Part shown: piece by piece, positions 36,725-45,897 of the stretch
Layout of the letters: every line of letters begins with the position of its first letter
How positions within the stretch are numbered: the stretch's first letter is position 1
Assembly: GCF_008630915.1 (NCBI RefSeq)
Contig: NZ_CP043909.1
Coordinates: 62,001-126,000 of the forward strand
Source: Acinetobacter suaedae
GTDB taxonomy: Bacteria > Pseudomonadota > Gammaproteobacteria > Pseudomonadales > Moraxellaceae
Reading direction: 5' to 3'
Length of the DNA stretch: 64,000 nt
The notes under the pieces: generated by a model
The model's database searches: none
The model's input: the letters and a program-made list of their open reading frames with translations, nothing else
What the model was told of the DNA's origin: nothing
Translations under genes and position numbers: made by a program

Positions 36725-38032
36725 TTACAAAACATTTTCAACCACAGCACGTATGATCCCTAAGATCAAACCAATAAACGTACCAACAATGACTCCATTC
36801 ACACGGATCATGTGTAAATCGCCACCCACTTCACTCTCAATTTTGGCAATCATTTCTCGTGAATCCCACTCATGGATTCGTTCACTGATATAACGAATAA
36901 TTTTATCGCTGTATTGTTCACTGAAATTGGTCGCTAAACCCACCATTTTAGTATTAAGGACTTGGCGAACTTTATCGTTTTGGATCAAGCTCACACCAAG
37001 TTGCTGGATTGCAGCTTGTAAATTGGTGGCAATGCCAGAATCTTCCTGCATCAAATCTGTCTTGATTGCATCACATAAGATTGCGATTGCACCTGTAATA
37101 AAATTCAAAACCTGTGGGCTGTCGAGTAGCGCATCTTTACCATTGTTTAAACGTTGGCTGGCTTCACTGTCATTGTCTGCAAGTTCTAACATCAGTTTAT
37201 GTGTTACAGCTTCAATGTCCTGTCGCCATGGATGGTCTGGATTGGCGAGCATGGATTCAACTCGTTCAATCAGTGAGTCAATGGTACGTTGTTGTACGTC
37301 GATACCAATCCAACTTGCACCTTTTGCTAATTTCCACACCCCTAACTCTTTAAACAATGTACGTGATAATTCGCGTGCTTCTTCGGGATGAGAAACCATC
37401 CATTCGTGAGCAACATCCAAACCACGCTGTAATACATCTTGATGGAAATCATTGTCCAAAACGGCACGTAACATTTCACTGGCTAGGGTATTGATTTTGG
37501 TACTGCGAACCCATTGCACACTGTTATTTTGGACGAAATTGGCAATTTGATCTTGGCTGACAAACTCAAAAATTTTCGGCACCGTTTGTTGAATGATCTG
37601 CACCACTTGCCCGTTATTTTTAGGATTGGCAAGCCATTCACCCACAGCCAAACTAATATCGGTGTTTTGTAGGCTACGTTGAACAATGGTCGGAGAAAGG
37701 AAATTCTCTTGTACGAAACGTCCCATTGATTCTGCAATACGTGCTTTGTTGCGAGGAATAATCTCAGTATGGTCACGTAACAATTTCGGTAGGGGCATTT
37801 TTCCAAATGGATTCCGAAATAACACTGTGACAGCATACCAGTCCGCAAGTCCACCAACGACACCTGCTTCTGCACCTAACATAAAAATATGGATGAGCCA
37901 TTTATATTCAGGTAGAAAGTGCGCCACGATCATGAGGCTGATCCATACCGAGACAGCAATAATCAGTGCTATCGTGGCAAAGTTTTTACTTCTTTGCAGA
38001 CTTGGTACGTGGATTTCTTCGGCTGAATTCAT
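36725..38032 (-). CDS. DUF445 family inner-membrane protein
   Basis: 435 residues. A hydrophobic stretch at about 19-62 and a C-terminal helix (GTFIGLILGIIRAVVENVL) frame a long helical region. AGVVGGLADWYAVTVLFRNPFGKMPLP near 57-83 is the DUF445 signature. The family (E. coli YjiN) has no firmly known role. It is in a probable minus-strand operon with the next lipoprotein and DUF924 genes. Confidence 0.9.
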   Translation of the reverse strand: MNSAEEIHVPSLQRSKNFATIALIIAVSVWISLMIVAHFLPEYKWLIHIFMLGAEAGVVGGLADWYAVTVLFRNPFGKMPLPKLLRDHTEIIPRNKARIAESMGRFVQENFLSPTIVQRSLQNTDISLAVGEWLANPKNNGQVVQIIQQTVPKIFEFVSQDQIANFVQNNSVQWVRSTKINTLASEMLRAVLDNDFHQDVLQRGLDVAHEWMVSHPEEARELSRTLFKELGVWKLAKGASWIGIDVQQRTIDSLIERVESMLANPDHPWRQDIEAVTHKLMLELADNDSEASQRLNNGKDALLDSPQVLNFITGAIAILCDAIKTDLMQEDSGIATNLQAAIQQLGVSLIQNDKVRQVLNTKMVGLATNFSEQYSDKIIRYISERIHEWDSREMIAKIESEVGGDLHMIRVNGVIVGTFIGLILGIIRAVVENVL

Positions 38033-38049
38033 TGAGTCATCCTATTCAT

Positions 38050-38607
38050 TCATTTTTTGTTTTGAGGTGGGGCAGGTGGCTGCAACACGTCTCCTGTTGG
38101 ACTCAATCCGTATTTTTGCCCTAAAGATTGTAAAATCAGCTGCGCATCAAAGGCATCAGGTGCTTGCTGTTGAGTCTTGAAACACTCGATAGTATACGAC
38201 ACTTGGATTGGATCAAGATTGACCACTTGTGGCATATCATAGAATGGATCCGGCCAAAACATGGGATGACGACGATAATAGCCATAAGGATAATAAGGTC
38301 GACTTGGATAGATCACCGCTTGGCGTTGCTCTTTAATACGTGCATTACTTGGATCATCAACGACAGTAAAAAATCGGAAACCATTTTTTACTGTCGTTTG
38401 AGCTGCTTTTAATAAAGTGATTTCTTCTGCTGTACCATAACTCAGATTATTTCCTGCTTGGAAGCTAATGCGGAAGCTTTTGTTATTTAATGGATAAGCG
38501 GTAAATTGACCGAGTTGATCAAAAGTCTTGGGTTGTTTAGGAACAGTTGCACACCCTGCAAAGGTCAATGCGATGAGTACAGGCGTACACATTAATAACG
38601 ATTTCAT
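38050..38607 (-). CDS. Lipoprotein, CC0125/CC1285 family
   Basis: 185 residues with a lipobox LTFAGC (lipid Cys near 19). A short domain with the pattern FRISFQAGNNLSYGTAEEITLLKAA matches the CC0125/CC1285 family; the tail is proline- and tyrosine-rich. Likely anchored in the outer membrane; function unknown. It is 17 bases upstream of DUF445. Confidence 0.8.
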   Translation of the reverse strand: MKSLLMCTPVLIALTFAGCATVPKQPKTFDQLGQFTAYPLNNKSFRISFQAGNNLSYGTAEEITLLKAAQTTVKNGFRFFTVVDDPSNARIKEQRQAVIYPSRPYYPYGYYRRHPMFWPDPFYDMPQVVNLDPIQVSYTIECFKTQQQAPDAFDAQLILQSLGQKYGLSPTGDVLQPPAPPQNKK

Positions 38608-38633
38608 ATGTTATTCCTCTCTAGAAGATCGGA

Positions 38634-39173
38634 TCAAAAGTGACTGTCTGGTTGAGTTAGAAACTCGAGTTCTTCTGCTGTTGAAACTCGTCCAAGCACC
38701 ACATTACGATGTGGATAGCGACCAAAACGATCGATGATCACCTTATGTTTTTCTTCAAAGCTTAAATTGATGGGATTGCCTAAGCGTTGAAATAACGTTA
38801 GAGCATAGTCGTGAATCATTTTGGATTCACTATGCATAAAGGGCATATATAAAAAAGAGCGTTGTTCTGGACTCAGTTCAGCATCGAGTTGCAAACTAAT
38901 TGCCTCTTGTGCCAACATCAGTGCCATGCTGTCATAGGCAAAAGCTTGGGCTTGATCTCGATACAAGTTGCGAGAGAATTGATCTAAGATAATTATTTCA
39001 GCTAAGCGCCCTTCGGCACTTTGACGCCAAGACCAAAGTTCCGCTTGAGTTGCTTGATGATGGATTGATTGAAAAAGCTCACGAATTTTTGCATCAAAAC
39101 TCTCGTTTTTAGCAAACCAAAGTGGTTGATGATCGGGAGCAAACCAAAAATTTAGAATGTCTTGTGCTTGCAT
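38634..39173 (-). CDS. DUF924 family protein
   Basis: 179 residues, mostly helical and cytoplasmic. ILNFWF at the start, EIIILDQFSRNLYRDQAQAFAYD near 55-77 and FLYMPFMHSE near 105-114 are DUF924 signatures. The fold is TPR-like by reputation; no catalytic function is established. It begins a run of minus-strand genes and ends 26 bases before the lipoprotein gene. Confidence 0.9.
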   Translation of the reverse strand: MQAQDILNFWFAPDHQPLWFAKNESFDAKIRELFQSIHHQATQAELWSWRQSAEGRLAEIIILDQFSRNLYRDQAQAFAYDSMALMLAQEAISLQLDAELSPEQRSFLYMPFMHSESKMIHDYALTLFQRLGNPINLSFEEKHKVIIDRFGRYPHRNVVLGRVSTAEELEFLTQPDSHF

Positions 39174-39356
39174 AAGAAGTTATCCATCAGCAGAATTATT
39201 TTTTAATAAAATCACAATTTCGGCATGTCTTAAATAACAAGTTTGTGATAAAAATTGCCAAATTAAATCAGCTGACTAGATGGCAATAGTCGTTATAATT
39301 GGCAAAAGCAAGCCACTACTCAGTGTTTGGCCAGTGAATTAATGAGCATATATATT

Positions 39357-40934
39357 ATGAATCAACCCAGCGCACTTTCTTCCTCTGTGATACCAACTTG
39401 GGTAGATGCTTCGCAATTGGCAGGTATGTTACGTGGTATCGAGCGTGAAAGTTTGCGTATGCAAAGCAATGGATTTTTATCGCAAAAAAATCATCCAATT
39501 GCTTTAGGTTCAGCACTGACACATCCGCATATCACAACAGATTATTCTGAAGCATTAATGGAGTTTATCACGACACCGCATAGTACGATTGCGGCTGCTT
39601 TAGATGAATTGAGAGATATTCATCATGTGGTGCATCAGCATTTGCAAGATGGGGAAAAGCTGTGGCCACTTTCTATGCCATGTATGTTGGACGACCATGA
39701 AGAAAATATTAGATTGGCGCAGTATGGCACATCCAATATTGGCCGTTTTAAAACTTTATATCGTCACGGTTTAGGTGTGCGTTATGGTCGTCGTATGCAG
39801 ACCATTTCAGGCGTACATTATAATTTATCCTTTCCAGAGCGATTATTTGAAGATTTACAACAGCATGAAACCAATGCTGAATTAAAGCAGCTCAGTTTAC
39901 AGGATTATCGTAGCCATCGTTACTTTGGTTTGATTCGTAACTTTATTCGACTGACGCCGTTAGTGATGTATTTGTTGGGCGCTAGTCCATCCGTATGTCG
40001 TTGTTTTTTGACTGGTCGTGAACATCACTTACAAGCCTTGATCAAAGGGACATTGTATTTGCCAGAAGCAACGGCTTTACGTATGGGCCGTTTAGGTTAT
40101 CAAAACTCAGCCCAAAAGCAGCTTGGTATTCACTATAACGATTTGCATGACTACTTAAATGGTTTACAAAAAGCCGTGCACACACCTTATCCTCAATTTA
40201 CAGCTCTAGGCTTAGATGATGAGCAAGGTGAGCCGATTCAAATCAATGATCATGTTCTACAAATTGAAAATGAATACTATAGTTTGATTCGCCCAAAACA
40301 AGTACCAGAACAAGGTGAGACACCTTCCCAAGCGTTAAAAAATCGTGGTGTGGGCTATGTCGAATTACGTGCAGTGGACGTCAATCCATATCGCGCGATT
40401 GGAATTGATGAGACTGCAGCTGGGTTCCTAGAAAGTTTAGCTTTGTATTGTTTGTTGAATGACAGCCCTGAATTGTGGGCAGAGGAACAAGATCAGATTG
40501 ATCTAAATCAAACGGAAATTGTCAATCGAGGGCGTGCGTCAGACGCCAAAATTAAAGATGGGCCATTTGAGATACCTTTCCAAGATTGGGCCCAACGTCA
40601 TCTTAGTCAGATTCAAGCCTGCGCGATTTTATTGGATCAAATGGATCGCACTTCACTATATCAAGATGCTGTACAGATCATGCAGCATCGCTTGCATCAG
40701 GTTGAGAATACCCTTTCTGCACAGGTGATTAACGATACCTTGCAATATGGAGGGACATGGAACTTTGGTAGTCTCATGGCTCAACAGCATGTACAGGATT
40801 ATGAGCAACACCAAATCAGTTTAGAAAGAAAACAATATTTCGAACATTTGGCACAAACTTCGTTGCAAAAACAGTGGCAACTCGAACAAGATAATCACAT
40901 GAGTTTTGCAGAATATCTTGCACAATACCGATAG
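39357..40934 (+). CDS. gshA: Glutamate-cysteine ligase
   Basis: First step of glutathione synthesis. About 525 residues, the gammaproteobacterial GshA family. GIERESLRM near 20, DYSEALMEFIT near 60-70, and GVGYVELRAVDVNPY near 325-340 are the family motifs. The start codon is unclear: ATG at 39342 and at 39357 are both in frame; 39357 is used. Glutathione relates to the gst gene at 58.3 kb. Confidence 0.95.
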   Translation: MNQPSALSSSVIPTWVDASQLAGMLRGIERESLRMQSNGFLSQKNHPIALGSALTHPHITTDYSEALMEFITTPHSTIAAALDELRDIHHVVHQHLQDGEKLWPLSMPCMLDDHEENIRLAQYGTSNIGRFKTLYRHGLGVRYGRRMQTISGVHYNLSFPERLFEDLQQHETNAELKQLSLQDYRSHRYFGLIRNFIRLTPLVMYLLGASPSVCRCFLTGREHHLQALIKGTLYLPEATALRMGRLGYQNSAQKQLGIHYNDLHDYLNGLQKAVHTPYPQFTALGLDDEQGEPIQINDHVLQIENEYYSLIRPKQVPEQGETPSQALKNRGVGYVELRAVDVNPYRAIGIDETAAGFLESLALYCLLNDSPELWAEEQDQIDLNQTEIVNRGRASDAKIKDGPFEIPFQDWAQRHLSQIQACAILLDQMDRTSLYQDAVQIMQHRLHQVENTLSAQVINDTLQYGGTWNFGSLMAQQHVQDYEQHQISLERKQYFEHLAQTSLQKQWQLEQDNHMSFAEYLAQYR

Positions 40935-41005
40935 GGTCTGCTGATATTTTATCTTAGGAGCTATTGTTCTTATTGCGGCAGAGGACATTTTTTAGAGGAT
41001 TTTCC

Positions 41006-41503
41006 ATGCGCTGGAATTATCGTTTGGTCAGTGCTGTATTGGTACTGACGAGCATTATTGGGCTCGCATTTGCATTATATTTAGAACACGTGCAAGGTCT
41101 AGAACCTTGTCCTTTATGTATTTTCCAGCGAATTGGTTTAATTGGCATGGGCTTAATTGCATTAGTTGCATTTATTCACAACCCAATTTCAAACTTTTTT
41201 AAACGCTTTTATGCCTTGTTGGCAACTTTGGCGATTGGATGGTCAGCTGGTGTTGCCGCACGGCATGTCTGGTTACAGCATTTACCACCAGATCAAGTAC
41301 CGAGCTGTGGACCAGGCTTAGACTATTTGGTTGATGTCTTGCCGATGAGAGCGGTATTGCAGCAAGTGCTGTCTGGCTCAGGAGAGTGTGCCATGGTTGA
41401 TTGGAGTTTTCTGGGACAATCACTACCTGTTTGGTCTTTGATCTATTTCAGCCTGATCCTTGTGATTTGTTTATGGCAACTCTTTAGAAAATATCCTGCT
41501 TAA
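41006..41503 (+). CDS. dsbB: Disulfide bond formation protein B
   Basis: 165 residues from the ATG at 41006, behind an AGAGGA site. Four membrane helices. The redox cysteines are Cys35 and Cys38 (EPCPLC) in the first periplasmic loop and Cys101 and Cys128 in the second. It reoxidises DsbA with ubiquinone. An upstream TTG at 40964 is rejected. Confidence 0.95.
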   Translation: MRWNYRLVSAVLVLTSIIGLAFALYLEHVQGLEPCPLCIFQRIGLIGMGLIALVAFIHNPISNFFKRFYALLATLAIGWSAGVAARHVWLQHLPPDQVPSCGPGLDYLVDVLPMRAVLQQVLSGSGECAMVDWSFLGQSLPVWSLIYFSLILVICLWQLFRKYPA

Positions 41504-41508
41504 TTGGT

Positions 41509-41538
41509 AAAAAAAGCCAACATGATGTTGGCTTTTTT
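41509..41538. terminator. Terminator after dsbB
   Basis: Stem GCCAACA / TGTTGGC with TGA loop, flanked by A-run and T-run; it can also stop the converging hydrolase transcript. Confidence 0.88.
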
Positions 41539-41562
41539 ATTGGATAAAATTTGGAGCACTGT

Positions 41563-42909
41563 TTAGGTTTCAACAATTCCTTCCAGATCTTCAAAGCTAT
41601 GATTATTTGGAATATTAATGAGATGTGTTTGAACACCTGCTTCAACTTTATCGCTGACATCTGGATATAACCAACGCGTAATTTGTTCTGCGACACTGGA
41701 GTGGTATTGAATCTCAAAATGGTTCAAACCATAGAAAACCGCTTTATGTGTATCAGGAAGTTTAAGTTGGAAGCGAGGATTTGGGTGTTCACCTAAAGCA
41801 CTTTTAACACTTACCAAATAGTCACCAATCACGGTGAGCGCTTTGGTTCTAAGCTTTTCGAACTCGAGTGTACCTGCGATGAGGAAGGTATTGATATGTG
41901 ATGGTAAAGGTGCTGGTTTACGATTGTCATCTTCAAAACCAATCCGTGCATCATTATGTTCCCAGTCATCATCACGTACGCTACCATGACGTAAATCTAA
42001 AATCCCATTACTGCGAATATTGACCAATTGACCGATAAGGCTAATAAATGGAAATGCGCCGAGTTTATCTTGCAGAATGAAACCAAAACGTTCAAGTACT
42101 GCACCATGATGCGGTGAGCCAATGCAGACCAAATTTTCAACCATGTGAACCCATTGGCATAGGTTCTGCTTACCATAGAACAGAGCACTACGAGAGACTA
42201 ATCCTCCCATACTATGCCCAATCAAATCGATACTGGTGATGCGTGGATTACGTTGAACTAAATCTTCTAGCACATTGGCAAAGCTACGACCATTGGCTGA
42301 AATACGACGCCCTGTATTGTAGTTGAGATACAGCATGGTGTTGTTATCACGTTGCGCAAGCAAGCGTTCACCAATGCCACCATAGCGATGATTCGACCAA
42401 GTTAAATGGTTCATACAAAGACCATGTGTCAAAATGACTACACGACCTGTGAGTTCACCTTGTTGTAATGAACCATAGTGATCATACAGCACCATAGGGA
42501 GTGCCATCGGGTTATGCTGTTTTAAGAAAAAATCACCAAAGATTCCATTGAGTGCGCCGACTACAAAGTGTAAAGAAGGACTCAACGGCTTGTCATGTAA
42601 TACTGGAAATTTAGCAATGACTCTGCGCAAGTTTGGTGCAAGGAAGCTAACGCCGTATTTTTGAATCGCGACATAGGAGAATTGGTAAAATCTCTGTAAT
42701 TGTGGGTGCTTTTGTAATTTTCTGGCTTTTTGAGCACTTAAACCGAGGGTTGTCCGTAACACCTCTGTTTGTACCAATTGCACTAATTCGTGCACCCCGC
42801 TTAAGCTGGTGCTTACGAGTTGTGCCAAACCTTCCAAAACATCCGCCTGACTGGGAGGGGTACTGTCCCATTTACAGTAGGTTTCATGTAGAGGTGTTAA
42901 ACTTGGCAT
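41563..42909 (-). CDS. Alpha/beta hydrolase, lipase/PGAP1-like
   Basis: 448 residues. The serine-hydrolase elbow GHSMGGLVSR lies near 225-234, with the oxyanion-hole HGLCMNHLTW near 160-169. The N-terminal 120 residues are helical, with no signal peptide. The family resembles esterases that act on lipids, but the substrate is unknown. It stands alone, convergent with dsbB. Confidence 0.85.
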   Translation of the reverse strand: MPSLTPLHETYCKWDSTPPSQADVLEGLAQLVSTSLSGVHELVQLVQTEVLRTTLGLSAQKARKLQKHPQLQRFYQFSYVAIQKYGVSFLAPNLRRVIAKFPVLHDKPLSPSLHFVVGALNGIFGDFFLKQHNPMALPMVLYDHYGSLQQGELTGRVVILTHGLCMNHLTWSNHRYGGIGERLLAQRDNNTMLYLNYNTGRRISANGRSFANVLEDLVQRNPRITSIDLIGHSMGGLVSRSALFYGKQNLCQWVHMVENLVCIGSPHHGAVLERFGFILQDKLGAFPFISLIGQLVNIRSNGILDLRHGSVRDDDWEHNDARIGFEDDNRKPAPLPSHINTFLIAGTLEFEKLRTKALTVIGDYLVSVKSALGEHPNPRFQLKLPDTHKAVFYGLNHFEIQYHSSVAEQITRWLYPDVSDKVEAGVQTHLINIPNNHSFEDLEGIVET

Positions 42910-43171
42910 ATTGATTTCCTCATCCTTGATATATACCGAAGGTTTGAAGTTATTAACCTAACATTGTTTAGATAAACTACAGCAAACACGCGCATCTTTT
43001 CTTGTTTCAATCGCATTTTTTTTAGAATACTGATGAACGGTGTGTAGTATCGTTTTTTGTGTCGGACAATTTCGGGCTTATCTGCAAATTATATTGTTAT
43101 TTGTTTATCAATTATGATTAATAGTGTGATCTATTTGGCTATAAGTCAAGCGATTCACCTCCTGAGTGCGT

Positions 43172-43780
43172 ATGCAAATTATCTATTTACATGGTTTTAG
43201 AAGTAGCCCGATGTCAAAAAAAGGGCAGCAATTGCATCAATATTGTGCAAATCATCGTCATATTCACGTGCATTTGCCTGATCTAAATCTGGCCCCACAA
43301 CGTGTCATGCATGAACTCTCTAAGTTGATTGAGAGTTTACCATGTGATCAAGTGGTCTTGGTCGGAAGTAGCTTAGGTGGATTTTACGCGACCTATCTTG
43401 TCGCACGCTATGCATGCCCCGCTGTTTTGATTAATCCAGCTATGCGACCATGGCAACTGTTTCAAGATTTATTTGGGATTGAACAGATTCCACTCAAAGT
43501 GACGGATTCATGGACACTTGATATAGATCAATTGCAGCAATTACAATCGATTGCTGAGACTCGCTTAGTCCATGCTGATAAAATTCTGGTGTTGTTGCAA
43601 CAAGGTGATGAAGTCTTGGATTATCGTCAAGCACAAGGCTATTATAGTGCAGTGCATCCATCATCATTGATTTTAACCGACGCTAATGGTAATCATGCAA
43701 TGGATGATTTTGAAGAAAAATTACCTTTAGTACTCGAATTTTTATCGGCAGCCCTGCAAAAAGGAAGTCAGACCAAGTGA
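43172..43780 (+). CDS. yqiA: YqiA-type esterase
   Basis: 202 residues. YLHGFRSSPMSKKGQ near 4-18 and the nucleophile elbow VGSSLGGFYATYLV near 68-81 show the YqiA family of small serine esterases. The last 4 bases overlap the parE start, the same pairing as in E. coli. A GTG two codons earlier is possible. Confidence 0.92.
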   Translation: MQIIYLHGFRSSPMSKKGQQLHQYCANHRHIHVHLPDLNLAPQRVMHELSKLIESLPCDQVVLVGSSLGGFYATYLVARYACPAVLINPAMRPWQLFQDLFGIEQIPLKVTDSWTLDIDQLQQLQSIAETRLVHADKILVLLQQGDEVLDYRQAQGYYSAVHPSSLILTDANGNHAMDDFEEKLPLVLEFLSAALQKGSQTK

Positions 43781-45660
43781 CACAATACACGGCACAATCC
43801 CTTGAAGTTCTTTCTGGTTTAGATCCTGTTCGTCGTCGTCCCGGGATGTATACTGATACCTCACGTCCAAATCACTTGGCGCAAGAGGTGATTGATAATG
43901 CCGTCGATGAGGCACTTGCCGGTCATGCCAATCAAGTGACGGTTACGGTTTATGAAGATGGTTCATTATCTGTAGAAGACAATGGTCGAGGAATGCCAGT
44001 TGATATTCACCCAGAATATGGACAAAGTGGTATCGAAATTATTCTGACCAAGCTCCATGCAGGCGGCAAGTTCAGTACAGATAACTATCAGTTTTCGGGT
44101 GGTTTGCATGGCGTTGGTATCTCTGTGGTCAATGCGTTATCTACACGGGTTGAAGTTGCTGTACAACGCCAAGGTAACTTGTACCAGATGGCATTTGAGC
44201 AAGGTGAACCTGTCGCACCATTATCTGTTTTAGAAGGCAAAGTGGCGAAACGTGCGACAGGGACAACGGTACGTTTCTGGCCAGAAGCAAAATATTTTGA
44301 TAGTCCAAAGTTCGCATTAAAAGCACTGAAACATAACCTTAAAGCCAAAGCGGTTTTAGCGGCAGGCTTAAAAATTATTTATGACGATAAAATCAATAAT
44401 GAAAAGATTGAATGGCAGTTTGAAAATGGTCTAGTTGACTATTTGATGGATGAACTCGAAGACCGTGAGATTCTGCCAGCGCCCGCTTTTGTGAGTAGCG
44501 GACAAGCGGAACGTGCTGCTTGTGAGTTTGCGATTTGCTGGAATGCTGAGGGTGGTGAACAGATTCAAGAAAGTTATGTCAACTTGATTCCAACTGCACA
44601 AGGTGGTACCCATGTCAATGGATTACGATCTGGTGTGACAGAAGCGTTGCGCGAGTTCTGTGAATTACGTAATTTATTACCGCGCAATATGAAGCTTTCA
44701 GCCGAAGACGTGTGGGATGGGGTAAATTTCATTCTGTCTTTGAAATTCCAAGAGCCTCAATTCTCAGGGCAGACCAAAGAACGCCTATCTAGTCGTGAAG
44801 CTTCGAATATTGTTCTCAATATTGCCAAAGATGCATTTGCATTATGGTTAAACCAACATGCCGAGATTGCGACTCAATTAGCTGAGATGGCAATCGCCAA
44901 AGCGGGGCGCCGTTTAAAAGCAGCTAAGAAAGTTGAACGTAAGAAGATTGTAGCTGGGCCTGCATTACCTGGAAAATTAGCAGACTGTGTGGGCTTAACC
45001 CGTGAAGATAGTGAACTCTTTATCGTCGAAGGGGACTCTGCTGGTGGTAGTGCTAAACAAGCACGAGATAAGAATTTCCAAGCGATTATGCCGATCCGTG
45101 GCAAAATCTTAAATACTTGGGAAGTATCTTCGGATGAGGTATTAGCATCTCAGGAAGTACATGATATTGCGATTGCGATCGGGGTTGATCCTGGCAGTGA
45201 TGATCTATCAGAACTGCGCTACGGAAAAATTTGTATCCTTGCTGATGCGGATTCGGATGGACTGCACATTGCAACATTATTGTGCGCTTTGTTTGTGAAG
45301 CATTTCCCGACATTGGTGGAAGAAGGTCATTTATATGTTGCCATGCCGCCATTATATCGAATTGATATCGGAAAAGATGTGCACTACGCATTGGATGATG
45401 ATGAGCTAGAAGCGATTCTAAAAAATATTAAAGGGAATAAAAATCCACAAATCACTCGATTTAAAGGATTGGGTGAGATGAACGCCAGCCAACTACGTGA
45501 AACCACGATGGATCCAGATACACGTCGTCTAGTGCAGTTGGACTTGGATGATGCACATTTAACCGCTGGTTTACTGGATAAGTTACTTGCGAAAAAGCGA
45601 GCGGCTGATCGTAAACATTGGTTAGAGCAAAAAGGCAATTTGGCCGATATTGCGGTTTAG
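43777..45660 (+). CDS. parE: DNA topoisomerase IV subunit B
   Basis: ATPase subunit of topoisomerase IV, which unlinks daughter chromosomes. 627 residues. GHKL ATP-binding motifs: EVIDNAVDEALAGH, VEDNGRGMP and GGLHGVGISVVNAL; the TOPRIM domain carries EGDSAGGSAKQARD near 413-426. The start is GTG, overlapping yqiA. The QRDR segment reads EGDSAGGSAK and then PIRGKILN, the wild-type form as far as can be judged. Confidence 0.97.
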   Translation: MTQYTAQSLEVLSGLDPVRRRPGMYTDTSRPNHLAQEVIDNAVDEALAGHANQVTVTVYEDGSLSVEDNGRGMPVDIHPEYGQSGIEIILTKLHAGGKFSTDNYQFSGGLHGVGISVVNALSTRVEVAVQRQGNLYQMAFEQGEPVAPLSVLEGKVAKRATGTTVRFWPEAKYFDSPKFALKALKHNLKAKAVLAAGLKIIYDDKINNEKIEWQFENGLVDYLMDELEDREILPAPAFVSSGQAERAACEFAICWNAEGGEQIQESYVNLIPTAQGGTHVNGLRSGVTEALREFCELRNLLPRNMKLSAEDVWDGVNFILSLKFQEPQFSGQTKERLSSREASNIVLNIAKDAFALWLNQHAEIATQLAEMAIAKAGRRLKAAKKVERKKIVAGPALPGKLADCVGLTREDSELFIVEGDSAGGSAKQARDKNFQAIMPIRGKILNTWEVSSDEVLASQEVHDIAIAIGVDPGSDDLSELRYGKICILADADSDGLHIATLLCALFVKHFPTLVEEGHLYVAMPPLYRIDIGKDVHYALDDDELEAILKNIKGNKNPQITRFKGLGEMNASQLRETTMDPDTRRLVQLDLDDAHLTAGLLDKLLAKKRAADRKHWLEQKGNLADIAV

Positions 45661-45681
45661 ATGATGGGCTAAGCTCAACGG

Positions 45682-45710
45682 AAAAAGCCAAGCAGATGCT
45701 TGGCTTTTTT
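45682..45710 (+). terminator. parE terminator
   Basis: Stem GCCAAGC / GCTTGGC with an AGAT loop followed by six T. Confidence 0.9.
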
Positions 45711-45752
45711 ATGAAGATCAAAAATGCATCATTTTAGTTCACTGCGTATTTT

Positions 45753-45774
45753 TTGTATGCAATGTTGTATACAA
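45753..45774. promoter_or_regulatory. Tandem palindromes upstream of urtA
   Basis: TTGTATGCAA (45753-45762) and TTGTATACAA (45765-45774) are 10-base near-palindromes, the second perfect, spaced by TG. They lie about 125 bases before urtA. GntR-type or other dimeric regulators bind such repeats; the regulator is not in the window. Confidence 0.5.
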
Positions 45775-45897
45775 GATGGGATTTTTGTAGAACAATTCTT
45801 ATAAAAACATATATAAAACAATATATTAAACTATTGGCATGAAAATTGAATAACTCCATTCAGTCAAAATCACAAGATCAAACTGTGGAGAACAAAG

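Noticed and set aside
44088..44348. Minus-strand ORFs inside parE
   Set aside because: Shadows of parE; no independent support.
45830..45860. Sigma-54 promoter before urtA
   Set aside because: TTGGCATGAAAATTGAA has the GG block but TTGAA instead of TTGCA; too weak to claim.
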